Origin: Thermoplasmata archaeon
Lineage (GTDB): Archaea; Thermoplasmatota; Thermoplasmata; UBA184
Assembly: GCA_021826525.1 (NCBI GenBank)
Contig: JAKAZU010000042.1
Span: 1-7,179, forward strand
Direction: 5' to 3'
DNA: 7,179 nucleotides
Shown here: positions 1 to 5,681 of the stretch, piece after piece
Numbering within the stretch: position 1 is the stretch's first letter
Layout: every line of letters starts with the position of its first letter
The notes under the pieces: model-generated
The model's input: only the letters and a program-made list of their open reading frames with translations
The model's database searches: none
Told to the model about the DNA's origin: nothing
Translations under genes and position numbers: made by a program

Positions 1-404
1 TCGCCCGCGAGGTGGGCGGCGAGCACCATGGCTTCCGCTACGTCCAGTTCCCGTTCAACCTCGCGATGCCCGAGGCCGCTACCGTCCAGAACCAGCGGGT
101 CGCCGGAGTCCCGATGACCCTGTTCGCGGCCGCGACGGCCCTCGGCGTCGGATGCTTCACGAGCGCGCCCCTCCTCCAGGGCCGGCTCGCGCGCTCGGGC
201 GCGACCGCCGCCGGGCTCCCGCGCGCGGCGACCGCGCTTCAATTCGCGCGTTCCGCACCCGGGAACACGGCCGCGCTGGTCGGCCAGAAACAGCCGGAAC
301 ACATCGCCCAGAATCTCGAGCTCGCCTCGATCCCGCCGTGGGACGCGACGACGTTTTCGACGCTCCTCCCGTCGGGAGGGCGCTCGGACGCTCGCCCTAG
401 GTAG
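1..404 (+). CDS. Aldo/keto reductase family protein, C-terminal part (5' truncated by window edge)
   Basis: This is the last 133 residues of a gene that begins left of the window. The frame is open from position 3 and ends with TAG at 402-404. A GTG at 12-14 could be called as a start, but the residues before it (A-R-E-V-G-G-E) continue the family pattern, so it is internal. The stretch FRYVQFPFNLAMPEA, then the block around TLFAAATALGVGCFTSAPLLQGRLA, then ALQFARSAPGNTAALVGQ followed by PEHIAQNLELA match the C-terminal half of the TIM-barrel aldo/keto reductases. In that family the R-S-x-P-G, V-G and E-H-x-x-x-N-L elements help bind NADP(H). Such enzymes reduce aldehydes or ketones in the cytoplasm; the substrate cannot be told from this part. 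The catalytic Asp-Tyr-Lys-His residues lie outside the window. The last 8 bases overlap the 3' end of rad50 on the other strand. I am confident of the superfamily, not of the specific reaction. Confidence 0.85.
   Translation, partial: AREVGGEHHGFRYVQFPFNLAMPEAATVQNQRVAGVPMTLFAAATALGVGCFTSAPLLQGRLARSGATAAGLPRAATALQFARSAPGNTAALVGQKQPEHIAQNLELASIPPWDATTFSTLLPSGGRSDARPR
365..379 (+). other. Perfect GC-rich hairpin near the reductase 3' end
   Basis: CCTCCC (365-370) and GGGAGG (374-379) form a 6-bp perfect stem with a 3-base loop. It lies inside the last codons of the reductase, about 18 bases before the overlapping stop codons. No T-tract follows on either strand, so it is not a standard terminator. 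It may be chance in GC-rich coding sequence, or a 3'-end structure that helps separate the convergent transcripts. Confidence 0.25.
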
Positions 405-2949
405 CGGGCGGCCCGGCCGGTTCGGCGCGGGAGACACGGAGCACCGAGGCCCCGTCGTGCTTCTCGGCGAGGAGGACCCGGTCCGCGATCGACGCGAGCT
501 CGGCTTCGTGCGAGACGAGGATGACCTGCGGCAGGGCGAGCTCCTCCAGGAGCTCGCCCATCCGCACGATCTGCTCCGGGGAGAATCCATCGGTCGGCTC
601 GTCCAGGATGATCGTTTCGAGATCGAGGCTCCCCATCGTCCGAACGACCCGGCCGAGCGCGAGACGGAAGGCGAGCGCGAGCGAGGTGCGCTCTCCTCCG
701 CTCAGAGCCTCGGCGGGGGTCCATTCCCCGTGGATGAGGACCGCGGGGGTGAAGCCGACGTCGACGCGGGCCTCGAGGCCGGGGTCGTCCACGAGCGATG
801 CGAAGTAGCGGGCAAAGAGCTGGTCGAACATCGCCTGGGCCGAGGCGAGCAGGCGTTCCTCGATCGAGTAGAGCGTCTCGCGGAACGGCCCCCCGACCCA
901 GGCCGCCTTCGACCGCAGTTCCTCGATCTCACCGAGGAGCTGGCGGCGTTCCCGAAGGCCGGCCTCCGCCTCATGGAGGCGCCGCTCGGAGTCCTCGATG
1001 CGGGCCTCGGTGCGCACGATCGCCGCGCGGATCTCTGTAGCCACGCCCTGGAGCTCGGCGAACTTCTGCCGGGCGCGGGCGTCCTCCTGCTCGAGGGTGG
1101 CGGCGCGCTCCACGCGGTCCCGCAGGGCGTTCAGGGCGATCGTGCGCTCGGCGATCCGCTGTTGGATCGCTTCGAGCTCGGTGCCGATCCTCGCTCGATC
1201 CCGCTCCAGCGATTCCCGACGGATCTGACGGTTCCGCCGTTCCTCCTCGGCGCGGCGGAGCTCCTCGATCCCAGTGAGGCAGTGCGTCCGCTCCGCGTCC
1301 AGGGCGGTCACCTTCGCCCGTTCGGCGCGCTCCGCGACCTCTACGGGTTCCAGCGACGTGACCCGCTGGCGGGCCTTCTGAGCCCCGGCCTCGGCTTCGC
1401 GGAGCGCCGCGCGTGAGGTCACTTCCTCGCTCTCGCAGCGCGCGAGCGACGCGGAGGAGTCCGCGCGGCGGCGCTCTAGATCGATCCAACGGTCGCGGGC
1501 GCGTTCGTACCGTTCGCGGGATCGGCGTTCCTCCCCGACGGCCGCGCGCTCGGCCTGCAGCCCCCGAAGCCGATGCTCCGCTTCGGCGAGCGCTCGAGCG
1601 CTCTCCTCGCGGTGCGGGCGGAACTCCTCGGGGCGGACGGGTTGTCGGCAGCGGGGGCAGATGCCCCCCGCGAGGAGGGTGTCTACCTCTTCCAGATCCG
1701 TCCGGGCGCGCGCCGCCTCCTCGAGCGCCGCCCGCTCCGCCGCTTGGGCCATTTCCAGGGCCGAGTCGATCTCCGATAGGTTTCGGAGCGTGGGGGCCGG
1801 GGGTTCGCGCACGGGCCCCTGGGTCGACAGCTCGGCGTGCGTCGCCTTCGCTTCTTCCAGCGCACGCCGAGCCCGATCAGCGTGCTCGCGAGCATCGGCC
1901 CGGCGTCGCTCGGCCGCGAGCGCCTCGGCGCGCGCGGCGGCGAGCTCTTGGAGTCGAGTGCCGAGTTCACGCAGCCCGGCGTTCAGCCGGACCTGCTCCT
2001 CACCCAGCGTTGCCGCCCGCCGACTCAGAGTGGCGAGATCGGCGGCGGGGCCGACGGTGTCACCGGCGGCGAGGCGCTCGATCTCGACCCCTGCGTGGCG
2101 CTGCTGCTCGGTGAGCGAGGCCACGGCGCGCAGGTCCGGCTCGCCTTCGCGCGTCAGGCTCGCCTGCTCCCGGCGATCTCCTTCGACTCGGCGCAGACCC
2201 TCCTGGAGCTCCTGGCTGGCGCGCTCCGCCCCATCGAGATCTCGGCGGAGCTCCGCCTGCTTCGTCTCGAAGCCCTCGCGTTCCGCCCGGAGTCGGGCGA
2301 TCTCCGCCGAGCGCACGGAACGGTCGGCCTCCCAGTGGTGGAGGCGGTCGGCCTCCTCGACGCGGGCGGCGGCGACCCGCCGGATCTCGGAGGCGAGCTC
2401 CTGCGCGTTCTCCGCCGCGATGCGGTACCGCTCCACTCCGAGCGCCTTGCGAATCGTCTCGAGCCGGTCCTGGGGGTCTTGGGCGAGGACCTCGCGCATC
2501 CGTTCCTGCGGCACGTAGACCGCCCAGCGCCATAGATCGGAGTGGGCGCGGGGGCTCGGATTGTCCGGGAAACCGAAGAGGTCGATGATCCGTTGGCGGA
2601 GCTCGGTCGCCGAGTACAGGGTCGTCGCTCCGTCCTGCGAGAACGTGCTGCGTTCCAATTCGAAACTATGGCGACCCTTGCGGGTGATCCGCCGGAACCG
2701 GCGGGAGATCTCGTAGCGGTGGCCCTCGTGCTCGATCTCGACGGCGACCTCCGCTTGGGGTGCGCCGTGCCGAACGAGGAACCCCGCGTCGACCTCGGCG
2801 AACCCGAAAAGGGCCATCTCGATCGCGTACAGGAGGGACGTCTTGCCGGAGCCAACATCCCCGGCGATCAGGGTCGTCCCCCGGCCGAGTTCGAGCTCGG
2901 CCGAGGTGTAGCTGCGGATGTTCTTCAATCGGAGGCGGCGCAGCTGCAT
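397..2949 (-). CDS. rad50: DNA double-strand break repair ATPase Rad50
   Basis: This 850-residue SMC-like ABC ATPase pairs with Mre11 to bind, tether and process DNA double-strand ends. The N-terminal half-ATPase carries Walker A GDVGSGKT (residues 30-37) and a Q-loop in YVPQERM (Gln148). A long charged coiled coil runs from about 165 to 720 and is broken at its middle by the zinc hook CPRC (Cys431 and Cys434), which joins two Rad50 molecules through Zn2+. The C-terminal half-ATPase has signature SGGER (750-754), Walker B TIILDE (Asp783, Glu784) and switch histidine His814 in LVSHE. The length is normal for archaeal Rad50. After Walker B the sequence reads DEPTDGFS, so the usual D-loop Leu-Asp is replaced by Phe-Ser. 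The ATG at 2947-2949 is supported by GAGGAG five bases upstream. The gene starts 9 bases after the mre11 stop, and its own end overlaps the convergent reductase by 8 bases. The protein family is unambiguous. Confidence 0.97.
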   Translation of the reverse strand: MQLRRLRLKNIRSYTSAELELGRGTTLIAGDVGSGKTSLLYAIEMALFGFAEVDAGFLVRHGAPQAEVAVEIEHEGHRYEISRRFRRITRKGRHSFELERSTFSQDGATTLYSATELRQRIIDLFGFPDNPSPRAHSDLWRWAVYVPQERMREVLAQDPQDRLETIRKALGVERYRIAAENAQELASEIRRVAAARVEEADRLHHWEADRSVRSAEIARLRAEREGFETKQAELRRDLDGAERASQELQEGLRRVEGDRREQASLTREGEPDLRAVASLTEQQRHAGVEIERLAAGDTVGPAADLATLSRRAATLGEEQVRLNAGLRELGTRLQELAAARAEALAAERRRADAREHADRARRALEEAKATHAELSTQGPVREPPAPTLRNLSEIDSALEMAQAAERAALEEAARARTDLEEVDTLLAGGICPRCRQPVRPEEFRPHREESARALAEAEHRLRGLQAERAAVGEERRSRERYERARDRWIDLERRRADSSASLARCESEEVTSRAALREAEAGAQKARQRVTSLEPVEVAERAERAKVTALDAERTHCLTGIEELRRAEEERRNRQIRRESLERDRARIGTELEAIQQRIAERTIALNALRDRVERAATLEQEDARARQKFAELQGVATEIRAAIVRTEARIEDSERRLHEAEAGLRERRQLLGEIEELRSKAAWVGGPFRETLYSIEERLLASAQAMFDQLFARYFASLVDDPGLEARVDVGFTPAVLIHGEWTPAEALSGGERTSLALAFRLALGRVVRTMGSLDLETIILDEPTDGFSPEQIVRMGELLEELALPQVILVSHEAELASIADRVLLAEKHDGASVLRVSRAEPAGPPAT

Positions 2950-2954
2950 CGATT

Positions 2955-2961
2955 CTCCTCA
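2955..2961 (-). promoter_or_regulatory. Shine-Dalgarno site of rad50 fused to the mre11 stop codon
   Basis: On the minus strand the junction reads TGAGGAG, then AATCG, then ATG. The mre11 stop TGA supplies the first bases of the purine-rich GAGGAG, which lies 5 bases from the rad50 ATG. This is good Shine-Dalgarno spacing and fixes the start codon. The arrangement suggests that ribosomes ending on mre11 re-initiate on rad50, keeping the two subunits in proportion. Confidence 0.75.
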
Positions 2962-4239
2962 GCGTGGTCCGACCCGTCGAACGCCGAGCAGTCGGCTGCC
3001 CCCGTCGACCCGGGCCTCCACGTAATCGGTCCGGGACTCCCCCTCGCCTCGCGGGAGGGCCAGCTCCTGGAGGAGCGCGCGCAACCGCTGAGCGCCCTCG
3101 GGACCCCCGGCCCACGGAGCGCTCGGTCCCGTCTCCTCGGAGAGGGCGGCGAACCCCGCGGCCTCGATCTCCGATTCCGGCAGCGCGGGCGTCGCCTCGG
3201 CCGAGACGCCGGCGACGTCCCGGACGTCGGGATGCAACGACATCCCGAGCTCCTCGAACCGCCGCTGGGACTCCGACACCCCGAGCGCGGCGAGCCCCGC
3301 GGCGCTCGGAGTGCCGGTGTAGTGGGCGATGATGTTCGTTCCGACCCCCGCGTACGGACGCGCCGCCACCTCCGTGTCGGCGCGGATCTCGCTTCCGCTC
3401 CGGCCCGTGACGTTGACGTCGATGATGTGGAGCTTGGAGTAGGGGAATGGATCGAAGAAACGCACCGACGGTCGTCCTCGGGCGACCGTCACGACCGCGA
3501 GACCCTGCGTGCCAGGGTGCTCCTGCCGGTACACGAGATCCGGCGTGGACGTCCCGAAGATCGCACCGGGGTTGACGAGGAGTCCGCCGCCCGGTCCTTC
3601 ATCCTGGTACATCACGTGGATGTGACCCCCGGCGTAGTACCCGCAGTCGGGGGGCAGATCGGCCCGCGCGATCCCACGGATGTGCGCCTGGAGGCGGGGC
3701 GGCAGGCACTCCTCGACCGCCGCGTGGAACTGGAAGATCTTGAACCCCGGCTCGGCCCGGAACCGTTCGGAGTCCACGTCACCGAAATACCCGCGGTCGA
3801 GCCCGTGGGACCGGCCGGAGATGCCGGCGATCCGAGCTCCGGTCGGCTCGTCCACGAGGAAGGGGAGCTTCCAGCGCGCGCCCTCGGGGCGAACCGCCTC
3901 GGGTGCCACCTTGGCGAAGGCGCCGGCTTCGGCAAGGACGTCGAGCCAGCTGGTCTTGTGCGCGACGTAGTCGTGCGAGCCGTAGATGGCGTAGATCCGG
4001 GTTCCGTCGATCGAGAGCTGACGGAGGGCCGCCGCGACCGGCGCGACCTCCGCCGGGTCCGGTACGGGTGTGTGGAAGAGGTCGCCCGAGATGAGCAGGA
4101 ACTCGGCATGCTCGACGCGGACCTGGGCGATCGAGCGAAGGACGCTCTCGCGCAGGAGACCCCGCAGCGGGGCGTCTCGGGGCCAGGCCCCGACGTGCGC
4201 GTCGGCGAGGTGGGCGAAGACGAACCGGTCCAAAGCCAT
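2959..4239 (-). CDS. mre11: DNA double-strand break repair nuclease Mre11
   Basis: This 426-residue calcineurin-like metallophosphoesterase is the nuclease subunit of the Mre11-Rad50 complex, with Mn-dependent 3'-5' exonuclease and endonuclease activity. The phosphoesterase motifs appear in order: ADAH (Asp13, His15), GDLFH (Asp53), GSHD (Ser88, His89), QFH (His172) and GGHIH (His206, His208). The metal-bridging Asn of the usual GNHD motif is Ser here; the catalytic His is kept. Residues from about 230 to 300 would be the capping domain that gives DNA specificity. The C-terminal stretch from about 365 to 420 (around RLRALLQELALP) is where the Rad50-binding helices should lie; that assignment is by family analogy. 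ATG at 4237-4239 starts 6 bases after the stop of the upstream small gene, with only a weak GAG upstream, so translation is probably coupled to that gene. The family is certain. Whether the Ser lowers metal affinity or activity is not known from sequence. Confidence 0.96.
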   Translation of the reverse strand: MALDRFVFAHLADAHVGAWPRDAPLRGLLRESVLRSIAQVRVEHAEFLLISGDLFHTPVPDPAEVAPVAAALRQLSIDGTRIYAIYGSHDYVAHKTSWLDVLAEAGAFAKVAPEAVRPEGARWKLPFLVDEPTGARIAGISGRSHGLDRGYFGDVDSERFRAEPGFKIFQFHAAVEECLPPRLQAHIRGIARADLPPDCGYYAGGHIHVMYQDEGPGGGLLVNPGAIFGTSTPDLVYRQEHPGTQGLAVVTVARGRPSVRFFDPFPYSKLHIIDVNVTGRSGSEIRADTEVAARPYAGVGTNIIAHYTGTPSAAGLAALGVSESQRRFEELGMSLHPDVRDVAGVSAEATPALPESEIEAAGFAALSEETGPSAPWAGGPEGAQRLRALLQELALPRGEGESRTDYVEARVDGGSRLLGVRRVGPR

Positions 4240-4245
4240 GGATCT

Positions 4246-4608
4246 CTACCGGACCGATTCGGGTGGGCCCTTGCGCGGGCCGTTCCGGCTGCGGTCCCGG
4301 AGGGCCGCGGAGATGCCGCTCGCCGCGCCCACCAGGAGGATCCCGAACGGCAGCAGATCGTCGCGGCTGAACCCCGGGGCCGAGGATTCCGCGGGGGCGC
4401 TCTTCGGCGACGCGGAGGACTTGGGGGCGGGCGGCACCGCCGCGGCAGCGGCCGAAAGGGAGCGCACCGTGAGGTCCATGATCTCGAAGAGCTCGGTCGC
4501 TTCCTCCATCGTGATCTGCCGGTTGCGCAGGCGGCCGACGAGAAAGACGTAGCGCGCGCTGGAGCTCGCGGTGCCTCCCATCGGTGCTTTGGGCCTCGAG
4601 GTCGCCAT
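4246..4608 (-). CDS. Small uncharacterised protein with possible C-terminal membrane anchor, first gene of the mre11-rad50 operon
   Basis: I do not recognise this 120-residue protein. Residues 19-51 look like a folded, mostly helical segment (YVFLVGRLRNRQITMEEA, then TELFEIMDLTVRSL). Residues 52-80 are an Ala/Pro/Ser-rich linker that looks disordered. Residues 85-103 (LLPFGILLVGAASGISAAL) are hydrophobic enough for one short membrane span, followed by a basic tail rich in Arg and Lys. That order suggests a tail-anchored protein with its N-terminal part in the cytoplasm. I chose ATG at 4606-4608. The same frame stays open to a GTG at 4702-4704 (152 residues), but those extra 32 residues are Pro/Ser/Arg-rich without pattern and would run into the divergent promoter. 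No Shine-Dalgarno is visible at either start. It ends 6 bases before mre11, so it is very likely co-transcribed with mre11 and rad50. It is too short for, and does not resemble, HerA or NurA. Function is unknown. Confidence 0.7.
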   Translation of the reverse strand: MATSRPKAPMGGTASSSARYVFLVGRLRNRQITMEEATELFEIMDLTVRSLSAAAAAVPPAPKSSASPKSAPAESSAPGFSRDDLLPFGILLVGAASGISAALRDRSRNGPRKGPPESVR

Positions 4609-4721
4609 CGAATCGTGCCGTCCGGAACCGTCCCATGCGGAGCGGGCTCTTGAAGCGTCGGGGAGCGCGGGAGGCGGGCTTCCGCGAGGAGTTATAGAGG
4701 CCACCGGCCCTTCCTACCGCG
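4609..4721. other. Divergent intergenic region
   Basis: These 113 bases separate the minus-strand repair operon from the plus-strand genes. They hold the TATA-like element described for the plus-strand gene. I see no matching TATA box 25-28 bases upstream of ATG 4608 on the minus strand. The same AT-rich spot read in reverse (CTATAA) could start minus-strand transcription near 4668, which would leave a leader of about 60 bases, but this is weak. If the longer GTG start at 4704 were used for the small minus-strand gene, most of this region would be coding. Confidence 0.4.
4685..4697 (+). promoter_or_regulatory. Putative TATA box and BRE of a leaderless archaeal promoter
   Basis: GCGAGGAG is followed by TTATAG at 4692-4697, a rare AT-rich island in very GC-rich DNA. 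Its centre is about 27-28 bases before the ATG at 4722. Archaeal TATA boxes sit about 26 bases before the transcription start, so transcription would begin at or very near the start codon, giving a leaderless mRNA. The purine-rich bases just upstream fit a TFB-recognition element (BRE). No Shine-Dalgarno precedes the gene, which agrees. Confidence 0.55.
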
Positions 4722-5084
4722 ATGGCATCTCCGCCCGAGGCCCCGCACTCCGACGAGCACGAACGCCACCTGCACGTGCGACTTTCGGAGTCCCGGGGCG
4801 CGATCTACGATCTCATCACCGAGTACCTCCAGGCCGCCGGCAAGGCGCCCGACTGGTACTGGCGGACGGCCGGCCGACTCGAAGGCAGCGAGGCCGACAA
4901 CCTCGAGGAGATGCTCTCGAGCGCCTTCGAGGCGGGCGCGTTCATCGCCCACGAGCATCCCGAGGACGTCGAGTTCGTCTGGGTCACGGAAGAGGACTGC
5001 GACAAGGAGCGTCGCCGGGAGGAGCGTGGCGAGCAGCGCGAGGAAGCGCGGAAGGAACGCTCCACGATGAGCCACTACGCCTAG
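4722..5084 (+). CDS. Hypothetical charged protein, 120 residues
   Basis: I do not recognise a family. The protein is soluble, with no signal peptide or membrane span. Residues 15-40 (around HLHVRLSESRGAIYDLITEY) look like a strand followed by a helix. Residues 44-50 contain a Trp/Tyr cluster (DWYWR). Residues 54-76 are a probable amphipathic helix (EADNLEEMLSSAFEAGAFIA). Residues 77-88 contain AHEHPEDVEFVW, and residues 89-113 form a very highly charged Glu/Arg/Lys helix that could be a short coiled coil or a flexible tail. It has a single Cys (Cys93). Coding is supported by the clean frame from ATG 4722 to TAG 5082, the TATA-like element at the expected distance, and codon use like the neighbours. 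It diverges from the repair operon and is followed after 47 bases by the VOC gene on the same strand. Function is unknown. Confidence 0.75.
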   Translation: MASPPEAPHSDEHERHLHVRLSESRGAIYDLITEYLQAAGKAPDWYWRTAGRLEGSEADNLEEMLSSAFEAGAFIAHEHPEDVEFVWVTEEDCDKERRREERGEQREEARKERSTMSHYA

Positions 5085-5102
5085 GCGGGGCCGCGTATCC
5101 GC

Positions 5103-5110
5103 TCATTAAG
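5103..5110 (+). promoter_or_regulatory. Putative TATA-like element for the VOC gene
   Basis: TCATTAAG at 5103-5110 is the only AT-rich patch in the 47-base gap. It is centred about 25-26 bases before the GTG start at 5132, the spacing expected for a leaderless archaeal transcript. The match to a TATA consensus is weaker than at the upstream gene, and read-through from that gene is also possible. Confidence 0.4.
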
Positions 5111-5131
5111 GCCCGGGACATCGGGTGACCC

Positions 5132-5569
5132 GTGATCGCGATCGCGGACGTGGCCGTCGTCGTGTCGAACGCCAAGGCGTCGGCGAAGTGGTGGGCGAAG
5201 AACCTCGGATTCTCCACGTACACCGTCGGCGGTTCCGGGCACGCGATCCTCGTGGCCCCGCCGGGCGATCGGTTCGTTCTGCATCTGTGCGAGGGCTTCG
5301 CTCCGCTCGAGCCCGGAGACACCGGCATCGCCTTTGTGACCGACGAGATAGACGCCCTGGCGGCGCGCATGGCCCAGGGCGCCGTGTCGTTCCCGGTGCG
5401 GCCCAAGAAGGAGAAGTGGGGCACGATGGCCAAGTTCGCCGACCCGGACGGGAACATCTTCTGGCTCCTGGAGGTGCCCACGCCGATGGTGCGGGCGACC
5501 CTGAATTCGCGCGCCCCGAGCCGAAAGACCCGGTCCGCCAAGCCTCGCGCCCGGCGTCGAAAGCGCTAG
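5132..5569 (+). CDS. VOC (glyoxalase/bleomycin-resistance fold) family protein with basic tail
   Basis: This 145-residue protein has the paired beta-alpha-beta-beta-beta layout of the vicinal oxygen chelate superfamily. Module one runs through about residues 2-54 (IADVAVVVSNAKASAKWWAK, then NLGF, a family hallmark, then AILVAPPGDRFVLHL). Module two runs through about 64-115 and ends in the typical FADPDGNIFWLLE. Likely metal-site positions are His51 and Glu114. The usual first-strand His/Gln position is Asp6 or hydrophobic here, so full metal binding is not assured. Family members include glyoxalase I, dioxygenases, epimerases and antibiotic-binding proteins, and the substrate cannot be read from sequence. 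Residues 127-145 form a tail with 11 Arg/Lys (from RAPSRKTRSAKP to the end) that is not part of the fold. The start is GTG at 5132; a nearby GTG at 5125 is in another frame. The gene lies 47 bases after the upstream hypothetical gene. Confidence 0.85.
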   Translation: MIAIADVAVVVSNAKASAKWWAKNLGFSTYTVGGSGHAILVAPPGDRFVLHLCEGFAPLEPGDTGIAFVTDEIDALAARMAQGAVSFPVRPKKEKWGTMAKFADPDGNIFWLLEVPTPMVRATLNSRAPSRKTRSAKPRARRRKR

Positions 5570-5616
5570 GTGCTCCGAGAACGCGGGCCGAGAGGGTCGA
5601 TGGGCACGGGTGGTTC

Positions 5617-5635
5617 GGTCCGGCGTCGCCGGTCC
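5617..5635. terminator. Possible hairpin in the convergent gap
   Basis: CCGGC (5620-5624) and GCCGG (5628-5632) pair around a GTC loop. They are extended by a further G-G/C-C pairing across a T-T mismatch (5617-5618 with 5634-5635). It lies between the VOC gene and the pyrophosphatase gene, about 50 bases beyond each end, so it could end either transcript. It is followed on the plus strand only by a short TCTT. Archaeal terminators are usually T-tracts, so the assignment is weak. Confidence 0.25.
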
Positions 5636-5639
5636 TCTT

Positions 5640-5655
5640 GGGGCCGCCCAGCCCC
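5640..5655. terminator. Second GC-rich hairpin in the convergent gap
   Basis: GGGGC (5640-5644) and GCCCC (5651-5655) form a 5-bp stem with a 6-base loop. On the plus strand it directly follows TCCTCTT. Together with the neighbouring hairpin it is the only structure in the 112-base gap between the convergent genes at 5570-5681. No good T-tract follows in either direction, and small GC stems are common by chance at this base composition. Confidence 0.2.
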
Positions 5656-5681
5656 GGAAGCGCTCGCAGGTCCGTAGGGTT

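Noticed and set aside
12..14. GTG as the true start of the aldo/keto reductase
   Set aside because: The frame is open to the window edge and the residues before the GTG fit the family. The remaining 130 residues would lack the catalytic half of the barrel.
457..2535. Several long plus-strand frames antisense to rad50 (457-1416, 1413-2114, 1661-2518, 1837-2535)
   Set aside because: They mirror the heptad-rich rad50 coiled coil, which gives long open antisense frames. They overlap one another and show no family motifs.
2542..4653. A 703-codon open frame on the plus strand, antisense to mre11 and the start of rad50
   Set aside because: Very high GC content removes stop codons from antisense frames. 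The translation is a low-complexity Arg/Gly/Asp/Leu mix with no recognisable fold, while the opposite strand carries complete, motif-perfect Mre11 and Rad50.
4609..4704. An extended N-terminus of the small operon gene starting at GTG 4704
   Set aside because: The extra 32 residues are Pro/Ser/Arg-rich without structure, no ribosome binding site precedes the GTG, and the extension would cover the divergent promoter. It is kept only as an alternative.
5570..5681. A hidden RNA gene in the convergent gap
   Set aside because: I see only two short GC hairpins and no tRNA-like cloverleaf, box C/D or H/ACA pattern that I can support.
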